Below are positions 16,382 through 26,185 of a DNA stretch of 64,000 bases, in pieces (the first letter of the stretch is position 1; each line of letters begins with the position of its first letter). Origin of the DNA: an uncultured Flavobacteriales bacterium. Its GTDB lineage: Bacteria; Bacteroidota; Bacteroidia; Flavobacteriales; Schleiferiaceae. The notes under the pieces are model-generated. The model worked only from the letters and a program-made list of their open reading frames with translations, had not been told where the DNA came from and ran no database searches. A program made the position numbers and the translations under genes. Location of the stretch: contig CAJXKC010000003.1 of the NCBI GenBank assembly GCA_913055685.1, positions 124,001 to 188,000 on the forward strand, given 5' to 3'.

Positions 16382-16391
16382 CCGACATCTT

Positions 16392-17630
16392 ATGAAAGAA
16401 TTCGAAGTCAGTCGTTTTGCCAACTTTTTTATGATCGGAATCGATCATAGCACCAGCGATGTATCGATACGCGAGCAATTCAGCCTTAGCGAAGAAAAAG
16501 CCCAGGAATTAATTGCCGAATATCAAGCTGCGGGTGGTGATGGGATTATGGTTCTTTCTACTTGCAACCGAACCGAGTTGTATGCCTTTGCCTCTTGTCC
16601 ACGCGATCTTATCGCTCTATTCTGCAAACATAGCGGCAATGAGCGTTCCCTTTTTGAGGCGCATCAGCAAATAAAGCAAAACCGTGAGGCTATCGACCAT
16701 TTGTTTCGAGTTGGCTCAGGTTTAGAATCAAAAATATTAGGTGACTTTGAAATTATTGGTCAGGTTAAAAAAGCCTATCAAATTTCCAAGGAACTGGAGG
16801 CTCATAACGCCTTCCTAGACCGTTTGGTAAATAATGCAGTGCAGTGCAGCAAGAGGGTTAAGAATGAAACAAAGCTAAGTACAGGAGCTGCTTCGGTAGC
16901 CTTTGCAGCAGTCCTTCAGTTAAAGGACTATTTAAAAACCAAATCGGCTCCCATGGTTTTACTCTACGGGATGGGAAAAATGGGGCGCACCACTTGCGAA
17001 AACTTGGTGAACCAAACCGGGATTAAGGACATCACCCTCATTAATAGAACGGAAGAAAAGGCCATTCGCCTTGCCGATAAATTTGGCTTAAAGCACCTCG
17101 ACCTTGGACATTTGGCCGATGGCTTAGATGCCGCCGATGTTGTAATTGTGGCAACCGGAGCAGATAAGCCTACCGTGCATTTATCAGATTTCAAAAGCAC
17201 TAAGCCGCGTCTTATTTTGGACTTAAGTATGCCCCGAAATGTAAATAAGGATCTTTACCAAGACCCTCATTATAAGGTTATTGATATCGACCACCTTTCG
17301 GAAGTAGCAGAGGAGAGCATTCGCAATCGCCAAAGTCAGATACCTTTAGCGGAAAACATCATTAACGAAAAAATTGGGGACTTTTACGAATGGCTAGAAA
17401 GTCGACGTGTGGCCCCTACCCTTCAGGCGCTCCGCACCAAAATGGACAGCTGGAAGGAAAAGGAAATTAAAAATATCCAGAAGAAGTATCCGGAAATGCC
17501 TTTAGAGCAGGCTGAGGAATTCGCAGCCCAGATTTTAAATCGCATTACTGGTCAGTTTGCACGCCAATTGAAGAGTGGTCAGAATCTCAATAGCGACTTA
17601 CGTACCATTCATCATATCTTTGAGCTTTAA
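16392..17630 (+). CDS. hemA: glutamyl-tRNA reductase
   Basis: This enzyme reduces glutamyl-tRNA(Glu) with NADPH to glutamate-1-semialdehyde, the first committed step of the C5 route to heme. The 412-residue length is normal. STCNRTELYA carries the catalytic Cys58. GSGLESKILGDFEIIGQVK follows at about 115. The NADPH-binding fold has the variant glycine motif LYGMGKMGRTTCENL, and LILDLSMPRN is conserved. The C-terminal helical dimerisation domain closes the protein. It is first in the seven-gene plus-strand hem cluster, and hemC follows after 6 bases. The enzyme is usually a control point, which fits its position next to a regulator. Confidence 0.96.
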   Translation: MKEFEVSRFANFFMIGIDHSTSDVSIREQFSLSEEKAQELIAEYQAAGGDGIMVLSTCNRTELYAFASCPRDLIALFCKHSGNERSLFEAHQQIKQNREAIDHLFRVGSGLESKILGDFEIIGQVKKAYQISKELEAHNAFLDRLVNNAVQCSKRVKNETKLSTGAASVAFAAVLQLKDYLKTKSAPMVLLYGMGKMGRTTCENLVNQTGIKDITLINRTEEKAIRLADKFGLKHLDLGHLADGLDAADVVIVATGADKPTVHLSDFKSTKPRLILDLSMPRNVNKDLYQDPHYKVIDIDHLSEVAEESIRNRQSQIPLAENIINEKIGDFYEWLESRRVAPTLQALRTKMDSWKEKEIKNIQKKYPEMPLEQAEEFAAQILNRITGQFARQLKSGQNLNSDLRTIHHIFEL

Positions 17631-17636
17631 GCTTTT

Positions 17637-18557
17637 ATGAAAACAATTCGAATTGGGACGCGCGACTCCAAATTAGCCTTGTGGCAGGCCAATTTGGTTA
17701 AATCTCGCCTTGAAGCTCAGGGATATACCTGTGTGTTAGTAGCGGTTAAATCTGCTGGGGATATCGATCTAAGCACTCCTCTTAATCAATTTGGTGGCAC
17801 TGGTGTATTCACTAAAATACTGGACGATGCCTTATTTGAAAACAAGGTCGACATTGCCGTACATTCTCTAAAAGATTATCCTACCCAAGCGCCACATGGC
17901 ATCCAAATGGCGGCCGTTTTAGAGCGTGGTTCGGTCGAAGACATTTTAGTTTACCGCGAAAATCCCGCTTTCTTAGATGCCAGCAAGGCCTTGGTTGCAA
18001 CGGGTAGCATCCGCCGTAAGGCTCAGTGGAAAAGTCGCTTTCCCGAGCATGAAAACCCAAACTTGAGGGGTAATGTGCAAACCCGTTTAAATAAATTAAC
18101 TCAAGGAAATTGGGACGGAGCCATTTTTGCCAAAGCAGGTTTGGAGCGGATTGGAATTTTACCCGATAACCACCTTAGCTTAGATTGGATGATACCGGCA
18201 CCGGCACAAGGCATAGTTGGTATTACCTGTCGTGAAGGCGAAGAGGGCGTTTATGAAGGTCTTCGTGCCATCAATCATGAGGAAACCGAGCTAAGAGCTA
18301 AAGTCGAGCGAGACTTCCTTCGCGCGGTTGAAGGAGGTTGTTCGGCACCGGTGGGCGCTTTTGCTCAAATAAAAGGCGATAAACTATTACTCAAGGCAGG
18401 TGTTTTTAGTTTAGATGGTCGCCAAAAGGTAATCCTTGAAAATGAGGTACCTTTGCAAGAGTCTAAATCCCTTGGAATTAGTCTTGCCGAAGAAGCGCTC
18501 TATCAAGGCGCTAAAGCCATCATGGAAAATATTAAGAATGAGTCTGGAGAATCCTAA
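17637..18557 (+). CDS. hemC: porphobilinogen deaminase (hydroxymethylbilane synthase)
   Basis: HemC condenses four porphobilinogens into linear hydroxymethylbilane. The 306-residue protein shows IGTRDSKLALWQ at the N-terminus and GVFTKILDDALF. AVHSLKDYPTQ contains the catalytic aspartate, and GSIRRKAQ and LRGNVQTRLNKL are conserved. VEGGCSAPVGA holds Cys235, which carries the dipyrromethane cofactor. It starts 6 bases after hemA, and its last 20 bases overlap the start of hemD in another frame, indicating translational coupling. Confidence 0.96.
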   Translation: MKTIRIGTRDSKLALWQANLVKSRLEAQGYTCVLVAVKSAGDIDLSTPLNQFGGTGVFTKILDDALFENKVDIAVHSLKDYPTQAPHGIQMAAVLERGSVEDILVYRENPAFLDASKALVATGSIRRKAQWKSRFPEHENPNLRGNVQTRLNKLTQGNWDGAIFAKAGLERIGILPDNHLSLDWMIPAPAQGIVGITCREGEEGVYEGLRAINHEETELRAKVERDFLRAVEGGCSAPVGAFAQIKGDKLLLKAGVFSLDGRQKVILENEVPLQESKSLGISLAEEALYQGAKAIMENIKNESGES

Positions 18558-19260
18558 GGAAGCCATCATATTCGCTACCCGTAGCCTGCCCGAAAATGAA
18601 GCTCAGCGCCTTCAAGAAGCTGGATTTCAATTGGAGCAAAAGGATTTTATTCGGGTCGAAAATAACTTTGATCTTGACTCATTTAAAGATCGCCTCTTAA
18701 ATTCCGAGAGTCAGGCGCGCATCTTTACCAGTAAAAACGCGGTTCGGAGTTTAAAAAAGCTGATTAAAGAAACCCCTCTAGAGATCCCTCCTAAAAAAAC
18801 TTTTACGGTAGGAATAAAGGCTACCGAGATGCTGGCGGAATTGGGAATCAAAAGCAATGTACGGGCCGACAATGCCATAATATTGGCTCAGATTATTGCT
18901 CGTAACGCCGATGTTCGTGAGGTTGACTTTTTCTGCGGCGACAAAGCCTTAGACGACCTCCCCGAATATCTTGAAAGTAAAAATGTGAAGGTAAACAAGG
19001 AGATTGTTTACCATACGGAGCTGAGCCATGAGCAAGTAAACACGGAAAATTTTCAGGGAATTATTTTCTTGAGCCCGACCGCTGCCTTCAGCTTTTTCAA
19101 GAAAAACAAAATTGACCCTAAAATCCCCGCTTTTTGCATTGGCGCGACCACTGCAGAAGCCGTTCGACTACGATGTGAAAATCCGCGCATCTGCGCAGAT
19201 GACCCCTCCATTGCCGGGGTAGTCAGCAAAATAATTAATCATTTTCGAGACAAGGCCTAA
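18538..19260 (+). CDS. hemD: uroporphyrinogen-III synthase
   Basis: HemD closes hydroxymethylbilane to uroporphyrinogen III with inversion of ring D. I place the start at the ATG at 18538 (MSLENPKEAIIFATRSLP), giving 240 residues. An earlier in-frame ATG lies deep inside hemC. HemD is poorly conserved in sequence. Visible features are the two Rossmann-like halves, the IFTSKNAVRSL motif of the first half, and FLSPTAAFSFFKKN plus CIGATTAEAV of the second. Position between hemC and hemE supports the call strongly. Confidence 0.9.
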   Translation: MSLENPKEAIIFATRSLPENEAQRLQEAGFQLEQKDFIRVENNFDLDSFKDRLLNSESQARIFTSKNAVRSLKKLIKETPLEIPPKKTFTVGIKATEMLAELGIKSNVRADNAIILAQIIARNADVREVDFFCGDKALDDLPEYLESKNVKVNKEIVYHTELSHEQVNTENFQGIIFLSPTAAFSFFKKNKIDPKIPAFCIGATTAEAVRLRCENPRICADDPSIAGVVSKIINHFRDKA

Positions 19261-19263
19261 AAC

Positions 19264-20292
19264 ATGAACATGCCTAAAAACGACTTATTTCTACGTGCCT
19301 TAAAAGGAGAAAAAGTAGAACGCCCTCCGGTATGGATGATGCGTCAAGCTGGAAGGTACCTGCCTGACTTCATGAAGCTTAAGGAAAAATATTCCTTCTT
19401 CGAAAGAGCGGAAACCCCCGAATTGGCAACCGAAATTACGGTAATGCCGATTCACCAAGTAGGACCTGATGCGGCTATCCTTTTCAGTGATATTTTGGTG
19501 ATCCCCCAAGCTCTAGATGTAGAGGTGCAAATGGTTCCTGGTAAAGGACCTTATTTACCAAATCCCATTCGCACACCAGAGCAAGTGGATGCCTTGCCAG
19601 ACATCGATGTTAAAGATCGTTTACACTATGTGTATTCAGCCATTGATATGACTTTGGAAGCCCTGGAGAATGAGGTACCATTAATTGGCTTTGCCGGCTC
19701 TCCGTGGACCATCCTTTGTTATATGGTAGAAGGTCAGGGCTCTAAGACCTTTGATAAGGCCAAAGAGTTTTGTTACCGATACCCAGATGCAGCCCATAAA
19801 TTGCTTCAGAAAATTACCGATGTAACCATCAAGTACTTGCGCCATAAGCAAGAACGTGGATGTCATGCCATTCAGGTTTTTGATAGTTGGGGCGGTTTAC
19901 TTTCTCCAAGCGATTACCGCGAATTTTCATTACCCTACATTAAGCAGATTACCGAAGCCTTGCATGAGCACACGCCAGTGATTGCCTTTGCCAAAGGTTG
20001 CTGGTTTGCCTTAGATGAAATGGCCAAAATGCCCGTATCCGCTTTGGGTGTAGATTGGACCATAACTCCCCAAATGGCTCGTGAGTTTACTTCCTTCCAA
20101 ACCACTTTACAGGGCAACTTCGATCCGGCGCGTTTGTTATCACCAATCCCAGAAATTGAACGGCTCACCAAGCAGATGATCGACGACTTTGGCACCTATA
20201 AATACATTGCTAACCTTGGTCATGGTATCTTACCCAATATCCCGGTAGATCACGCCAAGGCCTTCATCAATACGGTTAAAAACTATGGCTAA
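19264..20292 (+). CDS. hemE: uroporphyrinogen decarboxylase
   Basis: HemE removes four carboxyl groups from the acetate side chains of uroporphyrinogen III to give coproporphyrinogen III. The signature [16 protein letters not shown] is at about residues 21-36, with the substrate-binding arginines. [24 protein letters not shown] and [10 protein letters not shown] are further family blocks, and LGHGILP lies near the end. At 342 residues it is of normal length. Its last 8 bases overlap the hemF start. Confidence 0.97.
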   Translation: MNMPKNDLFLRALKGEKVERPPVWMMRQAGRYLPDFMKLKEKYSFFERAETPELATEITVMPIHQVGPDAAILFSDILVIPQALDVEVQMVPGKGPYLPNPIRTPEQVDALPDIDVKDRLHYVYSAIDMTLEALENEVPLIGFAGSPWTILCYMVEGQGSKTFDKAKEFCYRYPDAAHKLLQKITDVTIKYLRHKQERGCHAIQVFDSWGGLLSPSDYREFSLPYIKQITEALHEHTPVIAFAKGCWFALDEMAKMPVSALGVDWTITPQMAREFTSFQTTLQGNFDPARLLSPIPEIERLTKQMIDDFGTYKYIANLGHGILPNIPVDHAKAFINTVKNYG

Positions 20293-21202
20293 CTTGAAAG
20301 AACGCTTTGTTGATTTCATTCGCAGCCTGCAAGACGAAATCTGCTCGGCGGTAGAAGTAATAGACGGCCAAGCGAAGTTTCAAGAAGACCATTGGGAAAG
20401 GCCGGGCGGAGGTGGCGGACGTTCGCGAGTACTTAGTAATGGTAAGGTTTTCGAAAAGGCAGGAGTAAGTACTTCTATCGTACACGGTGAAATGCCCGAA
20501 GCCCTGAAAAAGAACATGAAAACTGATGGTCATTCCTTTTTTGCCTGCGGTATTTCCTTGGTGATCCACCCTGAGAACCCGATGGTACCTACCACTCATG
20601 CCAACTTCCGCTATTTCGAAATGTATGATGCCGAGGGAGAACGGATAGACGCTTGGTTTGGTGGCGGTTCGGACTTGACCCCCTATTATTTGTTTGATGA
20701 AGACGCGCGTCATTTTCACGCGGAACAAAAAAAGGCAGCTGATTCGCATGGAAAGGATCTCTATCCGAAGTATAAAAAGGCTTGCGACACCTATTTCCGC
20801 AATCACCACCGGCAAGAAGGCCGTGGTATTGGTGGGACCTTCTTTGACTATCTAAAAGCCAATGAAGAGCGTAGCTTAGAAGACTGGTTTAATTACACTA
20901 CCGATATGGGGCGCAGCTTTTTGCCCTCCTACCTCCCTATCGTTGAAAAACGCAAAGACCTTCCCTATAACGACGACCAACGCTATTGGCAAGAACTAAG
21001 AAGAGGCCGTTACGTAGAATTCAATTTAGTGCATGACCGAGGCACTCTTTTTGGCCTTAAAACCAATGGTCGTACGGAAAGTATTTTAATGAGTTTACCC
21101 CCAAGGGTACGCTGGGATTATAATGTAGAACCCGAATCCGGAAGCGAAGAAGCACGTTTAGTAGAAGTGCTTCGCAATCCGGTAGAATGGATAAAAGACT
21201 AG
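20285..21202 (+). CDS. hemF: oxygen-dependent coproporphyrinogen III oxidase
   Basis: HemF uses molecular oxygen to decarboxylate two propionates of coproporphyrinogen III to vinyl groups, giving protoporphyrinogen IX. The 305-residue product carries [40 protein letters not shown] and the [16 protein letters not shown] signature. No radical-SAM cysteine motif is present, so this is the aerobic enzyme and not HemN. It implies that the organism makes heme under oxic conditions. It overlaps hemE by 8 bases; hemB follows after 2 bases. Confidence 0.97.
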   Translation: MANLKERFVDFIRSLQDEICSAVEVIDGQAKFQEDHWERPGGGGGRSRVLSNGKVFEKAGVSTSIVHGEMPEALKKNMKTDGHSFFACGISLVIHPENPMVPTTHANFRYFEMYDAEGERIDAWFGGGSDLTPYYLFDEDARHFHAEQKKAADSHGKDLYPKYKKACDTYFRNHHRQEGRGIGGTFFDYLKANEERSLEDWFNYTTDMGRSFLPSYLPIVEKRKDLPYNDDQRYWQELRRGRYVEFNLVHDRGTLFGLKTNGRTESILMSLPPRVRWDYNVEPESGSEEARLVEVLRNPVEWIKD

Positions 21203-21204
21203 CT

Positions 21205-22191
21205 ATGTTACAAAGACCTCGACGTTTAAGACAGAATGCTGCCATTCGTGGCATTGCTCAAGAAACGCGTCTACACCCTTCTGACTTTATCGCACCACTC
21301 TTTGCCGTGGAAGGAGAGGGCATTAAAAGCGAGATTAGCTCAATGCCGGGTTATTATCGCTATAGCTTAGACCTGCTTGAAAAAGAAGTGCTAGAATTAG
21401 AGGCAATGGGTTGTACCGCCTTACTCCTATTTGTAAAGGTGGACGATAGTTTGAAAGATAATGATGGTTCAGAGGCGATTAATCCGGATGGCTTAATGCA
21501 AAGAGCCATTCGCATGATAAAGGAAACTGTTCCTAATCTCCTATTGATGACCGACGTGGCCCTGGATCCTTATTCCAGTGTAGGTCATGATGGCATAGTT
21601 GAAGATGGGGAAATTATTAATGATGCATCAGTAGGAGCCTTGGCTGAAATGGCGATTAGCCACGCTCAAGCGGGCGCTGATTTTGTGGCACCTTCAGATA
21701 TGATGGATGGCCGAATTGAAGCCTTGCGCATTGCCTTAGACACCGCCGGTTTCGAAAATGTTGGCATTATGTCCTACAGCGCCAAATATGCTTCTTGTTT
21801 TTACGGTCCCTTCAGGGATGCTTTAGATTCCGCACCAGTGGATATGAAGGATGTGCCTAAAGACAAAAAGACCTATCAAATGAACCCTGCTAATGCCATC
21901 GAGGCGAGGCGGGAGGTTGAACTTGATTTACAAGAAGGAGCAGATATGGTCATGGTAAAACCAGCCATGGCTTACTTAGACATTATTCGTCAAACCAAAG
22001 AAATATCAACGGTTCCGGTAAGCGCTTATCACGTAAGCGGTGAATACGCCATGATTAAAGCGGCCGCGGCCAATGGTTGGTTAAATGAGGAAGAAGCGAT
22101 GGTTGAATCCCTAACTGCGATAAAACGTGCCGGGGCAGATTTAATCGCTACCTATTTCGTCAAAGACATAATCGCTTACTTAAAGAAATAA
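21205..22191 (+). CDS. hemB: delta-aminolevulinic acid dehydratase (porphobilinogen synthase)
   Basis: HemB joins two 5-aminolevulinates into porphobilinogen. I prefer the ATG at 21205 ([10 protein letters not shown]), which gives the family N-terminus and avoids overlap with hemF; an ATG at 21187 is also in frame. With this start, the Schiff-base lysines are Lys194 (SYSAKYAS) and Lys252 ([10 protein letters not shown]). The metal loop reads [14 protein letters not shown] (117-130). Its three zinc-ligand cysteine positions are Ala119, Asp121 and Asp129, so the enzyme belongs to the zinc-independent, magnesium-type class. The product has 328 residues. Confidence 0.96.
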   Translation: MLQRPRRLRQNAAIRGIAQETRLHPSDFIAPLFAVEGEGIKSEISSMPGYYRYSLDLLEKEVLELEAMGCTALLLFVKVDDSLKDNDGSEAINPDGLMQRAIRMIKETVPNLLLMTDVALDPYSSVGHDGIVEDGEIINDASVGALAEMAISHAQAGADFVAPSDMMDGRIEALRIALDTAGFENVGIMSYSAKYASCFYGPFRDALDSAPVDMKDVPKDKKTYQMNPANAIEARREVELDLQEGADMVMVKPAMAYLDIIRQTKEISTVPVSAYHVSGEYAMIKAAAANGWLNEEEAMVESLTAIKRAGADLIATYFVKDIIAYLKK

Positions 22192-22193
22192 TC

Positions 22194-23477
22194 ATGTACG
22201 ATAAGAGCAAGAATCTATTTCAAGAAGCGTCACGATACATTCCGGGCGGAGTAAATTCACCCGTAAGGGCCTTTAAATCGGTGGGTGGCGACCCCATTTT
22301 CATGGAAAGAGCCAAGGGTTCCTACCTCTACGATGCAGATGGCAATCAATACATCGATTACATTGCGTCATGGGGTCCCATGATTATGGGTCACGCCTGG
22401 GAGCCGGTTATAGAAGCGGTTCAAAAAGCAACCGAATTAAGCACCTCTTTTGGTGCCCCTACCGAGAAGGAAATAGAACTTGCCAAACTTATTGTCGAAA
22501 ACATCCCTAATGTAGACCGGGTGCGCATGGTAAACTCGGGCACCGAAGCTACCATGAGTGCAATTCGCTTAGCGCGCGGTTTTACAGGAAAAAATAAGTT
22601 CATCAAATTCGCCGGAAACTATCATGGACACGGCGATAGTTTCCTCATAAAAGCGGGTAGTGGCGCGGTTACACTAGGTCATCCGTCCAGCCCAGGGGTT
22701 ACTCCGGGTACAGCACAAGACACCTTACTGGCCGAGTACAATGACCTTGAAGGGGTAAAGACTTTAGTAGAAGCCAACAAAGGTGAAATCGCCGCGATTA
22801 TCATCGAGCCCATCCCTGGAAATATGGGTTGCATTCTTCCAGAAGCAGGCTTTATTGAAGGCCTCAGAGAACTTTGTAATCAGGAAGAAATCCTTTTAAT
22901 CTTCGACGAAGTTATGACCGGTTTCCGCCTTGGTTTTGGTGGCGCTCAAGCTACTTTAGGCGTTGAAGCAGATTTGGTTACTTATGGTAAGGTGATTGGC
23001 GCCGGTCTGCCGGTTGGTGCCTATGCTGGACGCGAAGACATCATGGAGTATGTAGCGCCAAATGGCCCCGTTTATCAGGCGGGAACCCTATCGGGGAACC
23101 CAATAGCTATGACGGCCGGCTATACCCTATTAAAACACCTACTAGAAAATCCACAAGTCTACACTGAATTGGCCGAAAAGTGCGCCGAAATTGAAAAAGG
23201 CTTGCATCCCATGCTTCAAGCCAAAGGAATTGACTACCGGATAAACCGCAAAGGTTCCATGATCAGCTTACACTTCACCGATCAGGATATTCGAGATTTC
23301 GAAAGCGCTAAAACGGGGGATAACCAACACTTTAAAAACTTTTTCCACGGCATGCTTAAGCGGGGGGTTTATTTACCGCCAAGCGCCTATGAAAGTTGGT
23401 TCTTAAATGCTGCGCTAAGCGACCAAGATATAGATCGAACTTTAGAGGCTGCCAAGGCATCCTTAGCTGAACTCTAG
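22194..23477 (+). CDS. hemL: glutamate-1-semialdehyde 2,1-aminomutase
   Basis: HemL is a PLP enzyme that turns glutamate-1-semialdehyde into 5-aminolevulinate. The 427-residue protein has [18 protein letters not shown] near the N-terminus, [22 protein letters not shown] and FDEVMTGFR (237-245). The PLP lysine is Lys266 in [18 protein letters not shown]. It starts 2 bases after hemB and is followed by a strong terminator, so it closes the hemACDEFBL unit. With hemA it makes the C5 pathway complete. Confidence 0.97.
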   Translation: MYDKSKNLFQEASRYIPGGVNSPVRAFKSVGGDPIFMERAKGSYLYDADGNQYIDYIASWGPMIMGHAWEPVIEAVQKATELSTSFGAPTEKEIELAKLIVENIPNVDRVRMVNSGTEATMSAIRLARGFTGKNKFIKFAGNYHGHGDSFLIKAGSGAVTLGHPSSPGVTPGTAQDTLLAEYNDLEGVKTLVEANKGEIAAIIIEPIPGNMGCILPEAGFIEGLRELCNQEEILLIFDEVMTGFRLGFGGAQATLGVEADLVTYGKVIGAGLPVGAYAGREDIMEYVAPNGPVYQAGTLSGNPIAMTAGYTLLKHLLENPQVYTELAEKCAEIEKGLHPMLQAKGIDYRINRKGSMISLHFTDQDIRDFESAKTGDNQHFKNFFHGMLKRGVYLPPSAYESWFLNAALSDQDIDRTLEAAKASLAEL

Positions 23478-23497
23478 GAAATCGAAATTCTAAAAAG

Positions 23498-23536
23498 AAA
23501 AACCCGACTCAAGCTTCTGCTTTTGTCGGGTTTTTT
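23498..23536 (+). terminator. terminator of the hemACDEFBL operon
   Basis: AACCCGAC (23501-23508) pairs with GTCGGGTT (23525-23532). An inner AAGC/GCTT helix lies within the loop, and T run 23531-23536 follows. It is 20 bases after the hemL stop. Confidence 0.88.
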
Positions 23537-23687
23537 CAACCAACCAACATGAACTATCAAGAGAGGATAGTCCTCCTTCTGAAATAATAACCTTGAAGCT
23601 TAAAATTTGTTTTCATGGCTTTTTGCAAAGGCACCATCCACTCCTCCTCTTTCATTTCCTTTTCCGACCTTTGGTAAAAATTCTGAC

Positions 23688-25475
23688 ATGCGCTATTTAC
23701 TCACCCTCACCGCGATATCCCTTTTTAGCTTTAATGCCTTTAGTCAGGGTCTGCCAGTAGTTCGAACCTACAGCTACCACACCCTACAGTTTAATGCTGG
23801 CGGATCTCAGAACAGCTCCTACGAACCCCTTTCTCAAAGGTTATTTAGTGTAAATGCCGCCGAGAATAAGGTTGAAATCTTAAAAATTTCTGATTTAGAA
23901 AAGTCATATCGGGTGGGACGTATTGATGTTTCCTCTTACGGAGCGAAAGTTAATTCGGTTAGCACCCACGACAATTTGGTGGCGGTTACCATGAGTAATA
24001 ATTTCCCCCAGGCTTCGGGTAAAATTGTATTCTTCGACACCTTAGGAAATTACCTCAATCAGCTTACCGTGGGCCCCAATCCTATTAAAGTACGCTTCAG
24101 CCCCAGCTTACAACATTTTGTAACTGTAAATGAGGGTAACCCTAGCGACGATTATAGTTCTGATCCAATGGGAAGCTTATCGGTAATTAACTTTGTTTCT
24201 GGGAATGCGCAAAACTTAACCCAGGCTGATGTAACTACCATCGATTTTTCACGCTATGATACCACCGCCTACGACCCACTAATTAGGGTTTTTGGGAATA
24301 ATGGACAAGCTAGCTTTTCAGCTGATATGGAACCACAGGGCATTGGCTTTAACAGCAATGGCTCTAAAGCTTTTGTGAGTCTTCAAGAAAACAATGCCTT
24401 GGCGATTATTAATCTTTTCCCGCCTAGCCTCGATACTATTGTGGCACTCGGCTTTAAAGATCATAACCTCAGTGGTCAAGGATTAGATGCCTCCGATCAA
24501 AAGGCGAGCATCGACATTGCTCAGCAATTTAATCTTTTTGGGATGTATCAACCCGATGAACTGGCTTGCTATGAAGTAAATGGGAGCACCTATATTCTTA
24601 GTGCCAATGAAGGAAGTGCCCGCGATTACAGCGGCTACAGCGAGGTAGAACGGATTAATAATGTAAACCTGAGTCCGTTTACTTTCAATAATTCCTCGCA
24701 ATTGCAAAACGATACCGTTTTAGGCCGACTAAAAGTGACCACTACCCTAGGCAACAAAACCAATGGCATCCAACACGATAGCCTGTTTAGTTTTGGAACG
24801 CGGTCCTTTAGTGTTTGGGATGAAAACGGGCAATTAGTGTGGGACTCGGGCGATGAGTTCGAGCAAAACTTAGCTTTGTTACAGGCTGCTAATTTCAACT
24901 CCGACTACGATAATAATAGCTCCTTTAAAAATCGGAGCGACGACATGGGACCTCAACCAAAAGCAATAGCCGTAGGGGAAGTAGATGGTAATTGGTATGC
25001 TTTTATCGGCTTAAACCGGATGGGAGGTATTATGATTTACAATGTGAACAATCCTCAAGCTCCTAGTTTTGATTCCTATATTTTGGACCGTGATTTCTCC
25101 AAATCGGCAAACGATACTGCCTCTGGAGATTTAGGACCTAAGCACATCCTCTTTATCCCGGCAACGGAAAGCCCAAATGGAATTGCTCTATTAGCGGTTT
25201 CAAATGAGGTAAGTGGAAACATCAGTTTGTATCAAATTGGTCAGGGTATTGGCCTTAGCCAATTTAATGATGAGCAACTTTTGGAAGTCTACCCCAATCC
25301 GAGTAAAGGCATTTTCCACCTAAGTAAAGCCGCTAGTCTTAAAGTATATAGGGCCGATGGTACTTTAGTGGGCACCTTTTCTGGTCAAGATAAAATAGAC
25401 CTGAGTCAAGAGGCAAGCGGACTCTACTTAATTAAGGATGCTTCTGGGAAAGCCTTGAGAATTATCAAGAAATAA
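23688..25475 (+). CDS. choice-of-anchor I family secreted protein with T9SS sorting domain
   Basis: The start is placed at the ATG at 23688 because it opens a signal peptide (MRYLLTLTAISLFSFNAFSQ); an upstream in-frame ATG at 23607 would precede it by 27 residues. The 595-residue product matches the choice-of-anchor I family, beta-propeller proteins often annotated as alkaline-phosphatase-like. Visible motifs are QGIGFNSNGSKAFVSLQENNA, ILSANEGSARDYSGYSEV, MGPQPKAIAVG and GPKHILFIP. The C-terminus from about 525 is a T9SS type A domain (VYPNPSKGIFHL...GLYLIKDASG). Substrate or activity is not established from sequence. Its stop shares a base with the next start (TAATG). Confidence 0.85.
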   Translation: MRYLLTLTAISLFSFNAFSQGLPVVRTYSYHTLQFNAGGSQNSSYEPLSQRLFSVNAAENKVEILKISDLEKSYRVGRIDVSSYGAKVNSVSTHDNLVAVTMSNNFPQASGKIVFFDTLGNYLNQLTVGPNPIKVRFSPSLQHFVTVNEGNPSDDYSSDPMGSLSVINFVSGNAQNLTQADVTTIDFSRYDTTAYDPLIRVFGNNGQASFSADMEPQGIGFNSNGSKAFVSLQENNALAIINLFPPSLDTIVALGFKDHNLSGQGLDASDQKASIDIAQQFNLFGMYQPDELACYEVNGSTYILSANEGSARDYSGYSEVERINNVNLSPFTFNNSSQLQNDTVLGRLKVTTTLGNKTNGIQHDSLFSFGTRSFSVWDENGQLVWDSGDEFEQNLALLQAANFNSDYDNNSSFKNRSDDMGPQPKAIAVGEVDGNWYAFIGLNRMGGIMIYNVNNPQAPSFDSYILDRDFSKSANDTASGDLGPKHILFIPATESPNGIALLAVSNEVSGNISLYQIGQGIGLSQFNDEQLLEVYPNPSKGIFHLSKAASLKVYRADGTLVGTFSGQDKIDLSQEASGLYLIKDASGKALRIIKK

Positions 25476-26185
25476 TGCTTTATAAAGACATACTAAGCTT
25501 TTATGAGCAGCTTAACTTAAGTGAAGGGCTAATGCCGAAAAGGGTCAAGATTATGAACCCTTATCAAGATCCGGAGACCAAGGATGAAGTATGGCGCCTC
25601 CTAAAGCTATTTCACGAAAAGTATTTTAAGGACGAGCAGCCACGCGGACTTATTCTAGGAATTAATCCCGGCCGGAAAGGCGCCGGTTTAACAGGAATCC
25701 CCTTTACCGATAGTCCCGCTTTAAAAGAAGTCTGTAAGATTGATACCGACATGGACACGCGAGAAACCTCATCTGAGTTTGTTTATAAATTGGTGCAATC
25801 TTACGGTGGGCCTGAAAAGTTTTATGGTGACTGGTTTATTGGTGCTGCTTGCCCCTTGGGTTTTCTTCATTTGAATGAACGTGGAAACTGGGTCAACTGG
25901 AATTATTACGACCAGGAAGAACTGTATGAAGCGCTAAAGCCCTTCATGATAGAACAGCTTAAAAAACAACAAGCGCTTTGTGGAGGGGTCAAAACCGCCC
26001 TTGTTTGGGGCACCGGGAAAAACCTCAAATACCTAAAAAAACTCAATAAGGAGGCTGGCATTTTTGAAAGCCTTATTCCCTTAGAACATCCACGCTTCGT
26101 GATGCAGTACCGACGCAAAAGGGTCGATGAATATCTCGCTAAGTTTAATGAGGTTCTTGCTGCCCATTTATCGAAGGCATCATAA
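25475..26185 (+). CDS. uracil-DNA glycosylase superfamily protein (DUF4918/SMUG2-like)
   Basis: The 236-residue product resembles the SMUG2-like branch of the uracil-DNA glycosylase superfamily. The first motif is LILGINPGRKGAGLTGIPFTD, with GINPG at 62-66 forming the water-activating and substrate loop. The second is LEHPRF, with His205 at the place of the DNA-intercalating HP(S/R) motif. GAACPLGFL in the middle corresponds to the pocket-wall segment. These enzymes excise uracil or damaged pyrimidines. Activity of this subgroup is inferred. It overlaps the preceding secreted-protein gene by one base and its 3' end overlaps a convergent lipoprotein gene by 41 bases. Confidence 0.78.
   Translation: MLYKDILSFYEQLNLSEGLMPKRVKIMNPYQDPETKDEVWRLLKLFHEKYFKDEQPRGLILGINPGRKGAGLTGIPFTDSPALKEVCKIDTDMDTRETSSEFVYKLVQSYGGPEKFYGDWFIGAACPLGFLHLNERGNWVNWNYYDQEELYEALKPFMIEQLKKQQALCGGVKTALVWGTGKNLKYLKKLNKEAGIFESLIPLEHPRFVMQYRRKRVDEYLAKFNEVLAAHLSKAS

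Noticed and set aside
20276-20815. 179-codon open frame antisense to hemF
   Set aside because: It is fully inside hemF, which is unmistakable; the product has no recognisable motif. Long antisense frames are expected in GC-balanced coding DNA.
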